Below are positions 1 to 9,808 of a DNA stretch of 64,000 nucleotides, in pieces (positions within the stretch are counted from its first letter, which is position 1; each line of letters begins with the position of its first letter). Under the pieces are notes generated by a model, which did not search any database, was not told the origin of the DNA, and was given only the letters and a program-made list of their open reading frames with translations. The position numbers and the translations under genes are program-made. The stretch spans positions 5,449,001 through 5,513,000 of the forward strand of contig NZ_CP030265.1 in the NCBI RefSeq assembly GCF_008843145.1, read 5' to 3'. Source of the DNA: Skermanella pratensis. Lineage in GTDB: Bacteria; Pseudomonadota; Alphaproteobacteria; Azospirillales; Azospirillaceae.

Positions 1-1282
1 TCCGGGGCGCCGCCGGGGAGTCCTCGGCCGGAGCGGCATAGCGGTGCGAGGACTGGAACTGGAGCGCCGAATGCTGATTCAGCGGCGGCGGCAGCATCGC
101 CGCCGCGACCTCCGCGCCGTCGTGGAGCACCACGACATTGCGGATCACGTTCTGCAGCTGCCGCACGTTGCCGGGCCAGTGGTAGTGCCGCAGCACCTGC
201 TCGACGGCGGGGTGGAAATGGCTGAAGCTCTTGCCCTCCTCCGCCGCGTAGTCGATCAGGAACTGGCGCGCGATGTCCAGCACGTCGTCCTCGCGCTCGC
301 GGAGCGGCGGCAGGTGGACCGGGATCACGTGCAGGCGGTAATAGAGGTCTTCGCGGAAGCGGTTCTCCTCGACCTCGCGCAGGGGGTCGCGGTTGGTGGC
401 GCACAGGATGCGGAGGTCCACCTTCTCCAGCCGGGTGCCGCCGACCTTCTGGAAAGTGCCGGTCTGGATGAAGCGGAGCAGCTTCGTCTGCAGCCCCAGC
501 TCCATCTCGCAGATCTCGTCCAGGAACAGCGTCCCTCCATCGGCCCGGGCGGCGGCACCCTCCCGCTCCGCCACGGCGCCGGTGAAGGCGCCCTTCGCGT
601 GGCCGAAGATCTCGCTCTCCATCAGTTCCTTCGGGATCGCGCCGCAATTGATCGCGACGAACGGCTTGTCGCGGCGCGGGCTCTGCCGGTGGATGGCTTC
701 CGCGCAGACTTCCTTGCCTGTGCCCGACTCGCCGGTGATGAACACGGTGGCCCGGCTGGCGGCCGCGCTGTCGATGATCCGGTAGACCGCCTGCATCGGG
801 AACGAGCTGCCGATGAATCCGTGGAAGCGGCTGCGGCCGAGTTCGTCGGTGAAGGTGTCGACGATCTGGGCGAGGCGCAGCCGCTCGACCGCGTTGCGGA
901 CGGTGACCAGCAGCCGGTCCGCCGTGAACGGCTTGACGACGAAATCATAGGCGCCGTACCGCATCGCCTCCACCGCGAGGTTGACGGAGGCATGCGCGGT
1001 GATGACGACCACCGCGGTCGGGATCTGCTGGCCGGAGACATGCTTGAGGATCTCCATGCCGTTCATGTCGGGCAACTGGAGGTCGAGCAGCACGACCTGG
1101 GGCACGGTTTCCCGCAGGGCTTCCAGGGCGGCCGCGCCGGTCTCCACGGTTTCGACCGTGAAAGCAGCCTTTTTCAGATATTCGGCGTAGACACGGGCCA
1201 GGGAGGGAGTGTCTTCGACCAGCAGAACCTTGGCGATGACGATGATCTTTCTGTCGCTTAGAGAAAGATTGATACAATGCAT
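1..1282 (-). CDS. sigma-54-dependent response regulator (NtrC/LuxO type), 3' end off window
   Basis: Two-component response regulator that would activate sigma-54 promoters when phosphorylated. The gene runs leftward out of the window, so the C-terminal DNA-binding end is not seen. A receiver domain covers about residues 18-130, with acidic pocket VEDTP, phospho-acceptor Asp67 in LLDLQLPD, and switch residues in VITAHAS and VVKPF. An AAA+ domain follows with Walker A GESGTGKE, the sigma-54 contact loop GAFTGA and Walker B GTLFLDEI. The [13 protein letters not shown] wording resembles LuxO/QseF-type regulators. I chose the ATG at 1282 because it is the only ATG before the receiver domain. No partner kinase is adjacent; the divergent neighbour is a dehydrogenase gene. 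Family assignment is firm; target genes are unknown. Confidence 0.93.
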   Translation of the reverse strand, partial: MHCINLSLSDRKIIVIAKVLLVEDTPSLARVYAEYLKKAAFTVETVETGAAALEALRETVPQVVLLDLQLPDMNGMEILKHVSGQQIPTAVVVITAHASVNLAVEAMRYGAYDFVVKPFTADRLLVTVRNAVERLRLAQIVDTFTDELGRSRFHGFIGSSFPMQAVYRIIDSAAASRATVFITGESGTGKEVCAEAIHRQSPRRDKPFVAINCGAIPKELMESEIFGHAKGAFTGAVAEREGAAARADGGTLFLDEICEMELGLQTKLLRFIQTGTFQKVGGTRLEKVDLRILCATNRDPLREVEENRFREDLYYRLHVIPVHLPPLREREDDVLDIARQFLIDYAAEEGKSFSHFHPAVEQVLRHYHWPGNVRQLQNVIRNVVVLHDGAEVAAAMLPPPLNQHSALQFQSSHRYAAPAEDSPAAPR

Positions 1283-1438
1283 CCTACCCGATCTCACCGA
1301 GCCGGAGCAACGTTCCGGTGGTACGGCTGACGGATTGCACGAATCGGCAATCCCTGCCACCGTTATGCCGCCGCGGCGCAGGCAATCGCGCCGTGACGTG
1401 CAAGGGTCTTGAAGCAAAAGAGAAAAATTGGAGGAATA

Positions 1439-2197
1439 ATGCGCCTGGCCAACAAAATCGCAATCGTCACCGGTGCCGGATCCGGCTTCGGCGAAGGCAT
1501 CGCGCGGACCTTCGCGCGCGAGGGGGCCAGCGTCGTGGTCAACGATCTCGACGAGGAACGGGGCCGCCGGGTCGCCGACTCGATCTCGTCGGCGCGGGAG
1601 GGCGCCGCGGTGTTCTTCAAGGCCGACGTCACCGACGACGGCGCGGTCAAGGCCATGGTCGAGGCCGCCGGGGAGCGGTTCGGCGGGCTGGACATCATGG
1701 TCAACAACGCCGGCTACACCCACCGCAACAAGCCGATGCTGGAGGTGACCGAGGCCGAGTTCGACCGGATCTACGCGGTCAACGTCAAGGCCCTGTTCCT
1801 GGCGGCCCGGCACGTGGTGCCGGCGCTGGAGCGGCGCGGCGGCGGCGTGATCCTGACCACGGCCTCGACCGCCGGCCTCCGGCCGCGCCCGGGGCTGACC
1901 TGGTACAACAGCTCCAAGGGGGCGGCGATCGTCGCCACCAAATCCATGGCGGTGGAACTGGCGCCGCTGAAGATCCGGGTCAACGCGCTGTGCCCGGTGA
2001 TCGGGGACACCGGGATGATCCAGGACTTCATGGGCGAGGACACGCCCGAGCGGCGGCGCCAGTTCACCGCGACCATCCCGCTCGGCCGCATGAGCCGGCC
2101 CGACGACATCGCCAACGCGGCACTCTACCTGGTGTCCGACGAGGCCGAATTCATCACCGGAGTGGCACTGGAGGTGGATGGCGGCCGTTGCATATGA
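1439..2197 (+). CDS. short-chain dehydrogenase/reductase (FabG-like SDR)
   Basis: Cytosolic NAD(P)-dependent oxidoreductase of the classical SDR family, 252 residues, the usual length. Visible are the cofactor motif TGAGSGFG (residues 11-18), the NNAG motif (89-92), catalytic Ser143, and Tyr156/Lys160 in YNSSK. The C-terminus ends in the typical VDGGRCI form seen in glucose-dehydrogenase and oxoacyl-reductase relatives. The substrate cannot be read from sequence. The start is the ATG at 1439 because a strong ribosome-binding site (GGAGG) lies four bases upstream; a longer frame from 1409 lacks one. The gene stands alone between a divergent response regulator and, 68 bases downstream, a sensor kinase. 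Confidence 0.93.
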   Translation: MRLANKIAIVTGAGSGFGEGIARTFAREGASVVVNDLDEERGRRVADSISSAREGAAVFFKADVTDDGAVKAMVEAAGERFGGLDIMVNNAGYTHRNKPMLEVTEAEFDRIYAVNVKALFLAARHVVPALERRGGGVILTTASTAGLRPRPGLTWYNSSKGAAIVATKSMAVELAPLKIRVNALCPVIGDTGMIQDFMGEDTPERRRQFTATIPLGRMSRPDDIANAALYLVSDEAEFITGVALEVDGGRCI

Positions 2198-2265
2198 ATT
2201 CGGTTGCAAGGGACAAGACGGCGGCTGCAAGGATGGGCGTACCGGCACCCGGCCAGGAGATCTGA

Positions 2266-4152
2266 TTGCCGATTCCCGACGATTTTGCCCAGGACCCCGC
2301 CGCCCGGCGGATCGCGGAACTGGAGGAGCGGCTGCGGGCGGAAACCGCGGCGCGCCTCCGGGCCGAGGAGGCGGCCGGCGACTGGCGGAGCCGGTACGAG
2401 GCGACGGTGATGGCCGCCGGCCACGTGTTCTACGATTGGGACGCGCGGACCGACGCCATGTCCTGGGGCGGCGGCTGCGAGGAGGTGCTGGGCTGGACCG
2501 CGGATGAGCTGGCCGAGGGCGGCCTGGCCCATACCATAGAGCTGATCCATCCCGAGGACCGCGCCGCCTTCGAAAGGGAAATCGCCCGCGTCCGCGCCAC
2601 CCGGATGCCGTTCCACCTGGAATACCGGTTCCGCCACAAGGACGGACGCTGGATGACCATGCAGGACGACGGGCGCTTCTTCTTCGATGCCGAGGGAAAG
2701 CCGCTGCGCATGCTGGGCTTCCTGGTCGACATGACCGGGCGCAAGGCGATCGAGGCGGAACTGCTGCGCCAGGCCGCGGAGCTGGACGCGGTGATCGAGA
2801 GCATCCCCGACGCGGTCTATGTCGGAACCCTGGCCGGCATCGCCCGCTGCAACCGGCGCGCCCTGGACATGCTGGGCCTGGACAGCCTGGAGGACCTGAA
2901 CCACCCGGTGCCGGAACTGGCGGAGCTGATCCAGGTCCGCGACGCCCGCACCGGGGTGCCGCTGCGCCCGGACGAGCAGACTTTCCTGCGGGCCTTGGCC
3001 GGGCACCGCACCGTCCGGGACGTGCTGGTCCGCAACGTCAGGACCGGGCGCGACCTGGTTCTCCGGTCGGCGGCGGCGCCGATCCGGCTGGGCGATTCGA
3101 TCCTGGGGGCGGTCGCGATCAATACCGACGTGACCCAGGCCAGCGACGACGGCCGCCGCCTGCTCGAAAGCGAGCTTCGGCTGAGGCTTGCGGTGGAGGC
3201 CGCCGACCTGGGCACCTGGGTGATCGACCCGGAGAGCGGCGCGGTGGAAGCGTCCGAGCGCTGCAAGACCATGCTGGGCCTGGCGCCCGACGCGGTCATC
3301 AGCATGAACACAAAGCTGGAGCTGATCGACCACGACCACCGCAGGGCGGTCAGGGAGGCGCTGCGGCGGGCCTGCGATCCCGGGGGCGACGGGCGGTTCG
3401 ACCTGGAGTTCCGCGTCCGCCGGCCGGACGGCTCGGTCCGCTGGATCGCGTCGCGCGGCCGCAGCCAGTTCGCCGAGACCGATGGCGCCCGGAAGGCGGT
3501 CCGGATCGACGGCACCGTGCGCGACGTTACCCGGCGCCGCCGCGTCGACGAGCACCAGAAGACCCTGCTGGCGGAGCTGAGCCACCGGGTCAAGAACACG
3601 CTGGCGATCGTCCAGGCGATCGCCTCGCAGACCCTGCGGCGGAGTTCGAGCCGGGAGGATTTCGTCCAGTCCTTCTCCGGCCGGCTCGGCGCGCTGTCCC
3701 GCGCCCACAGCCTGCTGACCGACCAGAACTGGGAAGCGGCCTACCTGCCCGATCTGGTCGCCCAGACATTGGAACCCTATCGGGCCAACGGCACCGCGAT
3801 CCGGCTGGCGCTTCAGCCGATCGCGCTCAACCCGGCGGGCGCCGTCGCGCTTGCCATGGTGTTCCACGAACTGACCACCAACGCGGCCAAGTACGGCGCG
3901 CTGTCCGATCCGGGCGGGAGCTTGGCGGTCGACTGCGTGCTGGAGATCGCGCCGGCGGGCCGACGCCTGACGGTCCGCTGGGCCGAGACGACCCGGCTGC
4001 CGGGCGGTCCGGCGACCGGGCGGGGGTTCGGCATGAACCTGATCGAGCGGACCGTCGGCGGCCAGCTTGAGGGGGAGGTCGAGTTCGACTGGCGCGCCGA
4101 CGGACTGCTGTGCCGCATGGCGCTGCCCTGGGAATCGGTCGCGGGACCATGA
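2266..4152 (+). CDS. PAS-domain sensor histidine kinase, HWE type
   Basis: Soluble sensor kinase of 628 residues that would autophosphorylate on histidine and signal to a separate response regulator. A short coiled coil (about 15-45) is followed by three PAS domains: about 45-170 (PAS with PAC), 175-295, and 300-425 with the PAC-type ending VRDVTRRR. The dimerisation/phosphotransfer region follows, with the H-box [15 protein letters not shown] (His near 439) typical of HWE/HisKA_2 kinases, then a HATPase domain with the N-box [10 protein letters not shown] near 535. No membrane segment is present, so the ligand or light signal is probably cytosolic. The start is TTG at 2266, chosen because AGGAGA lies six bases upstream and no ATG fits. 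No response regulator follows; the regulator at 1-1282 is a possible but unproven partner. Confidence 0.9.
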   Translation: MPIPDDFAQDPAARRIAELEERLRAETAARLRAEEAAGDWRSRYEATVMAAGHVFYDWDARTDAMSWGGGCEEVLGWTADELAEGGLAHTIELIHPEDRAAFEREIARVRATRMPFHLEYRFRHKDGRWMTMQDDGRFFFDAEGKPLRMLGFLVDMTGRKAIEAELLRQAAELDAVIESIPDAVYVGTLAGIARCNRRALDMLGLDSLEDLNHPVPELAELIQVRDARTGVPLRPDEQTFLRALAGHRTVRDVLVRNVRTGRDLVLRSAAAPIRLGDSILGAVAINTDVTQASDDGRRLLESELRLRLAVEAADLGTWVIDPESGAVEASERCKTMLGLAPDAVISMNTKLELIDHDHRRAVREALRRACDPGGDGRFDLEFRVRRPDGSVRWIASRGRSQFAETDGARKAVRIDGTVRDVTRRRRVDEHQKTLLAELSHRVKNTLAIVQAIASQTLRRSSSREDFVQSFSGRLGALSRAHSLLTDQNWEAAYLPDLVAQTLEPYRANGTAIRLALQPIALNPAGAVALAMVFHELTTNAAKYGALSDPGGSLAVDCVLEIAPAGRRLTVRWAETTRLPGGPATGRGFGMNLIERTVGGQLEGEVEFDWRADGLLCRMALPWESVAGP

Positions 4153-4199
4153 GCGGGGGCTCTGATACCTGCTCCGTGTGCCTCCCGTGCCGGATGTCG

Positions 4200-4556
4200 C
4201 TACAGCCAGCCCTTGCGGCGGAAAAAGAGCAGCGGCAGGATCGCCGAGACGACCATCACCAGGAGCGCCAGGGGATAGCCCCAGGATTCGTCCAGTTCGG
4301 GCATGAACTGGAAATTCATGCCATAGATGCTGGCGATCAGGGTCGGCGGCAGGAACACCACGGCGACGACCGAGAAGATCTTGATGATGCCGTTCTGCTC
4401 GATGTTGATGACGCCGAGCGTCGCGTCGAGCAGGAAGTTGGTCTGGTGGCTGAGATAGCCCGCATGCTCGCCGAGCGACCGCAGGTCGCGGTTGAGGCTC
4501 TTCAGCAGCGCCTTCTGCTCCTTGTCCAGCCGGCCGGCGCTGACCGTCGCCAGATA
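4200..4556 (-). pseudogene. corA: corA-type Mg2+/Co2+ transporter, 3' part cut off by an IS element
   Basis: C-terminal 118 codons of a CorA-family divalent-cation channel, separated from its 5' part (6287-6919) by the IS element at 4566-6286. The fragment holds the end of the cytoplasmic helical funnel and both transmembrane helices, including the selectivity motif in ASIYGMNFQFMPEL and the basic tail FFRRKGWL. Joining base 6287 directly to base 4556 gives an uninterrupted frame (DRLVA then YLATVSAGR) of 329 residues. The insertion is therefore the only visible lesion, and this part has no start of its own. An intact second CorA gene lies at 49068-50036. Confidence 0.9.
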
Positions 4557-4565
4557 GGCCACCAG
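4557..4565. repeat. left target-site duplication of the IS66-type element
   Basis: GGCCACCAG, repeated exactly at 6287-6295 on the other side of the element. It could be read as eight or nine bases depending on where the terminal repeat is taken to begin; IS66 elements usually make eight. Confidence 0.85.
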
Positions 4566-6286
4566 GGACTTGGTCAGTTTCCCCGGTCGGCGGGTGTGTC
4601 GAGGTGATGTGAGGGCTTCCCATGATGAGGGTGGACATGGTTGTCTAAGCCATGTCCGTAGCGCCGCTTCCAGACTTGGACGCCCTGTCTCTCGCCGAGC
4701 TGAAGAAGCTGGTGGTCGAGCTGCTGGTTCGCGTATCGACATTGGAAGAGGAGAACCAGCAGCTGCGGGCAGAGAACGCCCAGCTGAAGGATCTACCGAA
4801 GAAACCGAAGCTGGCACCGGGCGGCATGGACAAGGCGACAGAGCCGGACAGGCGGGCCAGGACCAAGGAGGCGCGCCGGCAGCGGCGCAACCGGCAGAGT
4901 GGCCGGCGCACCCCGCCGGTGACCACGGAGCGCACCCTTGTCATCGAGGCCCCGGCGGGCTCGCGCCGGCGCGGCTTCGAGCCCTTCACCGTGCAGGATC
5001 TGATCCTGGCGCCGCAGGTCATCCGCTTCCGCCGCGAGCGCTGGGTGACACCGGACGGCCAGGAGATCATCGCACCGCTGCCGCCCGAGGTGCGCGGCCA
5101 CTTTGGCCCCGGGATCGTGCGCTTCGTGCTGATGCAGCACGTCCAGGGGCAGGTGACGGTGGAGCGCCTGCGCGCCCAGCTGAGAGGCCTGGGCGTGCGC
5201 ATTTCCAAGGGTCAGATTATCACCCTCCTGACGGCCAACAAGGATGCTTTCCATGCCGAGAAGGACGCCATCCTGGAGGCCGGGCTGGCAACTGCCGCCT
5301 GGGTGACGGTCGATGATACCGGCGCCCGCCACGCTGGGGCCAACGAGTACACGACGCACATTGGCAATGACCGCTTCGCCTGGTTCGCTACCCGGCCGTC
5401 GAAGAGCCGACTGAACTTCCTCGACCTACTCCGTGCCGGCCATCCCGACTACGTGATCAATGCCACGGCGCTGGCCTACCTGGTCGAACACGGCGTGCCG
5501 GAAAGCATCGTCGCCGCTCTGCTCGCCGCCGGACCCCGGAGCTTTGCCGACGATGCGGCGTGGCAGGCCCAGCTGGACAGCTTCGGCTTCGGCGCCGGTC
5601 ATCGTCGGCGGGTCACCGAGGCGGCCATGGTCGGAGCCATCGTCGCCCGCGGCCTGCTGACCGACACCGTGATCATCTCCGATGATGCCGGTCAGTTCGA
5701 CGTTTTCCAGCACGCCTTGTGTTGGATCCACGCCGAGCGCCATCTCCGCCGGATCGTCTGCGTGACCAACGAGCAGCAGCGCCAGGTCGCGCTGCAGCGC
5801 CAGCTGGTCTGGTGGTTCTACGCCGATCTCAAACTCTACAAGGACGACCCGAACGCCATCCGCCGAACGGCGTTGAGGCGGCGCTTCGATCGGATCTTCA
5901 CCCGGGTCACCGGCTTTGCCGAACTCGATGAGGCCGTCGCCCGGACCCTTGCCAACAAGGACGAGCTGCTGCTTGTCCTCGACCGGCCAGATATCCCGCT
6001 GCACACCAACGGCTCGGAGAACGATGTCCGCAGCTTCGTCACCAAACGCAGGATCTCCGGCGAGACCCGCTCCGCGGCCGGCAAGCAGGCGCGGGACACC
6101 TTTCTCAGCCTGCTGAAAACCTGCTCCAAGCTCGCCATCTCGTTCTGGGACTACCTCGGGGCCCGGCTAAATATCCCGGACGCCGACCGCGTGCCCTGGC
6201 TCCCCGATCTCATCCGCCAAAACGCCTCAGCGTAGTCCACAGCAAACCGCCGTGGCCGCTATCCGCCGACGAAACTGACCAAGTCC
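4566..6286 (+). mobile_element. IS66-family insertion sequence, single-ORF type, inserted in corA
   Basis: A complete 1,721-bp insertion sequence. Its ends are a perfect 16-bp inverted repeat, GGACTTGGTCAGTTTC at 4566-4581 and its complement at 6271-6286, followed by partly matching sequence. It is flanked by a 9-bp direct repeat. It carries one transposase gene (4652-6235) and no tnpA or tnpB, as in the ISBst12-like branch of IS66. Intact frame, perfect ends and an unmutated target repeat suggest recent arrival. Confidence 0.93.
4652..6235 (+). CDS. IS66-family transposase
   Basis: DDE transposase of 527 residues. An N-terminal leucine-rich coiled coil (about 8-50) is followed by a basic zinc-finger/HTH-like region and the catalytic core. 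The likely catalytic acids are Asp in VTVDDTGARH (near 220), Asp in IISDDAGQF (near 343) and Glu in TNGSENDVRSF (near 453). A short IS66 C-terminal domain follows. The frame is intact and no truncation is seen, so the enzyme is probably functional. It begins 86 bases inside the left end of the element and stops 51 bases before the right end. It reads opposite to the interrupted corA gene. Confidence 0.95.
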   Translation: MSVAPLPDLDALSLAELKKLVVELLVRVSTLEEENQQLRAENAQLKDLPKKPKLAPGGMDKATEPDRRARTKEARRQRRNRQSGRRTPPVTTERTLVIEAPAGSRRRGFEPFTVQDLILAPQVIRFRRERWVTPDGQEIIAPLPPEVRGHFGPGIVRFVLMQHVQGQVTVERLRAQLRGLGVRISKGQIITLLTANKDAFHAEKDAILEAGLATAAWVTVDDTGARHAGANEYTTHIGNDRFAWFATRPSKSRLNFLDLLRAGHPDYVINATALAYLVEHGVPESIVAALLAAGPRSFADDAAWQAQLDSFGFGAGHRRRVTEAAMVGAIVARGLLTDTVIISDDAGQFDVFQHALCWIHAERHLRRIVCVTNEQQRQVALQRQLVWWFYADLKLYKDDPNAIRRTALRRRFDRIFTRVTGFAELDEAVARTLANKDELLLVLDRPDIPLHTNGSENDVRSFVTKRRISGETRSAAGKQARDTFLSLLKTCSKLAISFWDYLGARLNIPDADRVPWLPDLIRQNASA

Positions 6287-6295
6287 GGCCACCAG
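6287..6295. repeat. right target-site duplication of the IS66-type element
   Basis: GGCCACCAG, identical to 4557-4565. This copy belongs to the reconstructed corA frame (Leu-Val-Ala on the minus strand). Confidence 0.85.
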
Positions 6296-6919
6296 CCGGT
6301 CGAGCCCGGCCAGGCTGTCGCGCACCTTGTTGGTGACGTCGCCGATCCGTCCGATGTCGCGCATGACCTCGCGCAGGGAATCCGGCTTGCGCACCCGCTT
6401 GCGCGATTTCGCCGGCAGGGGATCGTCGAACACGCGGCGGCTGATCCCGTCAATCCTGGTGCCGATCAGTTCCAGCACGTCCGCCGCGCGGTCGACCACG
6501 GCGTCCAGCATGCCGAGCAGCGCGCTCTCCGGCCCGGCGATCAGGTCGGGCTGGCGCTGGAGCCGGACGGCGAAGGTGTCGACGCTCTTGGGCTCCACGT
6601 AGCGGACCGTGACCAGGTGGCCCGGCGTCAGGATGAAGGTCAGGACGCCCAGCCCCGGATGCTCGGTGTCGGCGCGGGTGATCACCGGGGTGGTCATGTA
6701 GGCGCTGCCGTTCTCGACATAGAGACGGCTGGAGACCTCGATCTCCATCATCTCCTCGTGGGTCGGCAGGTCGATGCCGAGGAACCGGGCGATGACGCCC
6801 CGCTCCTCCTCGGTCGGGTGGAGCAGGTCGATCCAGACGGCGCCGTCCGGCAATGCCGCGCCGGTCTCCAGCGACTCCTTGAAGACACCCGACCCCGTGC
6901 GGCCGTAGGCGGTGATCAT
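6287..6919 (-). pseudogene. corA: corA-type Mg2+/Co2+ transporter, 5' part cut off by an IS element
   Basis: N-terminal 211 codons of the CorA protein whose end lies at 4200-4556. It holds the cytoplasmic alpha/beta domain and the first long helices ([13 protein letters not shown] to GLDRLVA). Beyond the insertion the frame would read 20-odd residues into the IS and stop at 6227, giving a protein without transmembrane helices that cannot conduct ions. Its ATG at 6919 overlaps the folD stop codon by four bases (ATGA), so it was the last gene of a yggT-DUF167-folD-corA operon. Confidence 0.9.
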
Positions 6920-7824
6920 GGCGCCGGGACCGCCACGCCGTTCTGCCGGCAGGTCGCGGTCAGCGTGTTGAGCAGCAGGCAGGCGATCGTCATGGGGCCG
7001 ACGCCGCCCGGCACCGGCGTGATGGCGCCGGCCACGCGGGCCGCCTCGTCGAAGGCGACGTCGCCGACCAGCCGCGTCCTGCCTTCCGACGCCGCGACCG
7101 GATCGAGCGACGGGACCCGGTTGATGCCGACGTCGATCACGGTGGCTCCCGGCTTGATCCAGTCCCCGCGCACCATCTCCGGCCGGCCGACCGCCGCCAC
7201 CAGGATGTCGGCGCGCCGGCATTCCTCGGCCAGGTCGCGGGTGCGCGAATGGGCGGTGGTGACGGTGCAGGACGCCGCGAGCAGCAGGCTCGCCATCGGC
7301 TTGCCGACGATCGACGACCGGCCGAGCACCAGCGCCCGCCGGCCGGCGAGGTCGTCGCCCAGCACGTCGTTCAGCAGCATCATGCAGCCGAGCGGCGTGC
7401 AGGGCACCATGCCGGGCAGCCCGAGCGCAAGGCGGCCCGCGTTCTCCACATGGAAGCCGTCCACGTCCTTGTCCGGGTCGATCGCGGCGATCACGGCCGC
7501 CGGGTCGATCTGCGGCGGCAGCGGAAGCTGCACCAGGATGCCGTTGACGGCGGGGTCGCGGTTCAATTGCTCGACCAGGTCTATCAGCGTCGCCTGGTCG
7601 GTGGTGTCGGGAAGCTTGTGCTCGAACGAGCGCATGCCGGATGCTACCGTCGCCTGTCCCTTGTTGCGGACATAGACCTGGCTGGCCGGGTTCTCCCCGA
7701 CCAGCACGACGGCCAGGCCGGGCCGCAGCCCGTGGGCTTCCCCGAGGCCGGCGACCTGGAGGGACAGGCGGTCGCGCAGGCGCTGGGCAAAGGCCTTGCC
7801 GTCGATGATTCTTGCCTGGCTCAT
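6916..7824 (-). CDS. folD: bifunctional methylenetetrahydrofolate dehydrogenase/cyclohydrolase FolD
   Basis: Cytosolic enzyme interconverting 5,10-methylene-, 5,10-methenyl- and 10-formyl-tetrahydrofolate with NADP+. The 302 residues match the family length. Visible are the substrate-site YVRNK (Tyr and catalytic Lys), the conserved GILVQLPLP, the DVDGFH loop, the NADP-binding GRSSIVGKP and the C-terminal [12 protein letters not shown] signature. Start and stop both overlap neighbours by four bases (ATGA), so translation is probably coupled to the DUF167 gene upstream and corA downstream. Confidence 0.97.
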   Translation of the reverse strand: MSQARIIDGKAFAQRLRDRLSLQVAGLGEAHGLRPGLAVVLVGENPASQVYVRNKGQATVASGMRSFEHKLPDTTDQATLIDLVEQLNRDPAVNGILVQLPLPPQIDPAAVIAAIDPDKDVDGFHVENAGRLALGLPGMVPCTPLGCMMLLNDVLGDDLAGRRALVLGRSSIVGKPMASLLLAASCTVTTAHSRTRDLAEECRRADILVAAVGRPEMVRGDWIKPGATVIDVGINRVPSLDPVAASEGRTRLVGDVAFDEAARVAGAITPVPGGVGPMTIACLLLNTLTATCRQNGVAVPAP

Positions 7825-8198
7825 GGCTTGGAACTTCCGGGCGGGTCGGTTGGGACGGACTGTGCCGTCAAACGGGTCATGAGATCGGCGGGGTCGCCGG
7901 CGACGTGCAGGATCTTGTTGCGGTCGGCGGCGCCCGCAACCAGCGTGATGGAGGATCTGGCCACTTTCCACTCCTTCGCCAGCAGCCGGACCAGGGCCTC
8001 GTTGGCGCGGCCGGACTCCGGAACGGCGGTCACCATCACCTTCAGCACGGCCTGTTCCCGCCCCGCCTGCCCGGTGCCGGAGGATGATGCGGTGCCGATC
8101 CCGACGGTGCCGATCCCGGCCACGGCGTTGCGCGATGCCCTAGGCGTGAGCCGGACGGCGACCGTTACCCCGTCGGCAACCGGCTTGAACGGCGTCAC
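7821..8198 (-). CDS. DUF167 (YggU-like) protein
   Basis: Small basic protein of about 125 residues with the DUF167 core: [12 protein letters not shown] near the start, then [20 protein letters not shown] and [14 protein letters not shown]. The function of the family is unknown; it commonly sits beside yggT, as it does here. The start is the GTG at 8198, which overlaps the yggT stop codon; the stop overlaps the folD ATG. An insertion rich in Gly/Thr/Ser (about residues 28-45) makes it slightly longer than typical relatives. Confidence 0.85.
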   Translation of the reverse strand: MTPFKPVADGVTVAVRLTPRASRNAVAGIGTVGIGTASSSGTGQAGREQAVLKVMVTAVPESGRANEALVRLLAKEWKVARSSITLVAGAADRNKILHVAGDPADLMTRLTAQSVPTDPPGSSKP

Positions 8199-8479
8199 AC
8201 CAGGAACGCGTACTCGCGCAGCAGATTGCGGATGAAGAAGATCAGCAGGATCACGATGATCGGCGAAAGATCCAGTCCGCCCAGGTTGGGCAGGATGCGC
8301 CGGATCGGCGCCAGCACCGGTTCGGTCACGCGATACAGGAAGTCGCCGATCACATAGACCGCTCGGTTGCGGGTATTGACCACGTTGAAGGCGACAAGCC
8401 AGCTCAGGATCGCGGAGGCGATCAGGATCCAGACATAGAGCCCCAGAATGGTATCGATCAGCAGGAGAAAAGATTGCAT
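8195..8479 (-). CDS. YggT family integral membrane protein
   Basis: Small inner-membrane protein of 94 residues with two hydrophobic segments (about residues 4-28 and 68-88) and the conserved central stretch [16 protein letters not shown] that defines the YggT family. The family has been linked to membrane-protein or osmotic homeostasis, but the exact role is unsettled. It is the first gene of a tightly overlapping leftward operon with DUF167, folD and the interrupted corA. The promoter should lie in 8480-8588, but I see no convincing -35/-10 pair. Confidence 0.9.
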   Translation of the reverse strand: MQSFLLLIDTILGLYVWILIASAILSWLVAFNVVNTRNRAVYVIGDFLYRVTEPVLAPIRRILPNLGGLDLSPIIVILLIFFIRNLLREYAFLV

Positions 8480-8588
8480 GGTCTACCGGGCCGCAGGACA
8501 AAAAAATGCGCTGCACCCTACCCTCCCCACCTGCCTCAGGCAAGCACCGCAGCCTGCGGAGCCGCAAGCATATTTCGACGCAGGACGC

Positions 8589-8617
8589 TTGACAGACCCC
8601 GTTCCGCCCACCATTAT
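8589..8617 (+). promoter_or_regulatory. probable promoter of the tRNA-Ala gene
   Basis: TTGACA at 8589-8594, a 17-base spacer, and CATTAT at 8612-8617. The tRNA begins 47 bases further on, a sensible leader length. The -35 is perfect; the -10 matches four of six bases. Confidence 0.55.
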
Positions 8618-8664
8618 CCGGCCCACTCCACCGCGACGGTTTCGGCGGTACGGGGTTCAGGTGT

Positions 8665-8740
8665 GGGGCCGTAGCTCAGCTGGGAGAGCGACGCGTTCGC
8701 AATGCGTAGGTCGGGAGTTCGATCCTCCTCGGCTCCACCA
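8665..8740 (+). tRNA. tRNA-Ala (anticodon CGC)
   Basis: A 76-base cloverleaf with encoded CCA. The acceptor arm pairs GGGGCCG with CGGCTCC and contains the G3:U70 wobble that identifies alanine tRNAs. The D arm is GCTC/GAGC, the anticodon stem ACGCG/TGCGT encloses TTCGCAA (anticodon CGC, codon GCG), and the T arm carries GTTCGATCC. The AT-richer islet begins directly downstream, and 11 bases of the tRNA end recur at 9809. Confidence 0.97.
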
Positions 8741-8743
8741 ATT
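8733..8743 (+). repeat. tRNA 3'-end repeat (possible att site, left)
   Basis: CTCCACCAATT, covering the last eight bases of the tRNA gene and three beyond. It recurs exactly at 9809-9819. Elements that integrate into tRNA genes leave such copies, but 11 bases is short and no integrase is present. Confidence 0.45.
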
Positions 8744-8914
8744 TCATGGTAATCGGAAAATTTGCCTTCGGAAAGCCGTAGCTATTAGCTGCCCGCGATG
8801 AAAGATGGCGGGTGCGGCTTCCGATTAAGCTGAAGCAATGGCGAAAACGCGGTTGAACGATTCGAGCCAGAAAATTCCTATGACGCATACTGCGCCGAGA
8901 ATGGGGCAGATAAA

Positions 8915-9343
8915 ATGAACGAAGAAGAAAAATGGGCGTTCATTACCGCCCTTGACGATGAAATCTTGAAAGGCGGCGCAACTATGTCCGAATGGTGCGC
9001 ATTTATCGTCAAGGAATGCGATTACGCATTTATAGCAGGGGCAAACTTGGCGACGGTCGTAATGGCGGTCGCGGCTATCGAGACCTATCTTCGGGCAGAT
9101 TATGCCGCAAACGAACGGATACCTCTCGCAGATTTGATAGACAAAGCGCTAATTGCACAAGAACTGTGAGAAGACATTCACAAGCTGCGAAGATACCGGA
9201 ACACTTGGGTTCACGTCGCGACGCCAGAAAAAGACCAAGCAATACTAAACAATCCTGAATCGTACGAAGCGGAACTTGAAGCCTCGGCCATGCTGGCACA
9301 ACGAACGCTCCGTCGGACCATATACGAAAATCAATGGGTTTAG
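8915..9343 (+). pseudogene. HEPN-motif protein broken by an in-frame stop
   Basis: The frame reads 84 residues from the ATG at 8915, meets TGA at 9167-9169, and continues open in the same frame to TAG at 9341. One base change (CGA to TGA) would explain the break. The second half holds RRYRNTWVH, fitting the Rx4H motif of HEPN ribonucleases and HEPN-like proteins, preceded by helical sequence. A 26-codon frame (8838-8918) overlaps the start by ATGA and might be a tiny partner. Base composition is clearly AT-richer than all neighbours, suggesting transfer. The HEPN call rests on one motif and helical character; the nonsense codon is certain. Confidence 0.55.
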
Positions 9344-9797
9344 AGGGTGTAGAAATGGAATCCCAAGAAACTAAAGCATAATGCTTATGGTAGAGCGTCC
9401 GGTATTTTCGCTTCCAGGGAGGCTGGAGGGGCGGCTTATCAGCAGGTCCAGATCAATGTAGATGGTCGGGTCTGCGATAGGCAGAACAATGCCGGCCATC
9501 AAAGAAAGGGATCGGCGATCAGCAGGCCCACTTGCATGTGACGCTGACCAAGTCGCTTCGGACGACATCCCGACGTGCCTCATCGAACACGACCTTGATC
9601 TCAATGATCACCCGGCGTGCTTCCCAGACGGCGTGGGAATGGCTGCCGGTCAACAGGAAACGATTGATCCTGGTCCGGCCCAGTACCGACCGAACGTCGG
9701 TGGGGACGCGAGTTCAGAAATGCCAGCCCCCCGCAGACGACTCCGCAGTCTGATCAATGGGATAAGCAGGAGTAGCTGAGCGGAGCCGACCAGGAGC
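9344..9797. other. gene-poor stretch, probable degraded remnant
   Basis: No convincing gene on either strand. The minus strand has a roughly 65-codon open stretch (about 9710-9520) with a protein-like composition (for example FLLTGSHSHAVWEARR), but it has no start and matches no family I recognise. Composition shifts back toward the host GC level across this interval. Confidence 0.4.
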
Positions 9798-9808
9798 ATG
9801 ATCGGGGT

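Noticed and set aside
2125-4638. An 837-codon open frame antisense to the HWE sensor kinase
   Set aside because: Its composition is the low-complexity Arg/Ala/Gly/Gln pattern of an antisense frame in GC-rich DNA, it has no recognisable domain, and the opposite strand encodes a clear kinase.
9371-9753. Open frames of 65-77 codons on both strands
   Set aside because: No start signals, no family resemblance and inconsistent composition. Treated as a degraded interval.
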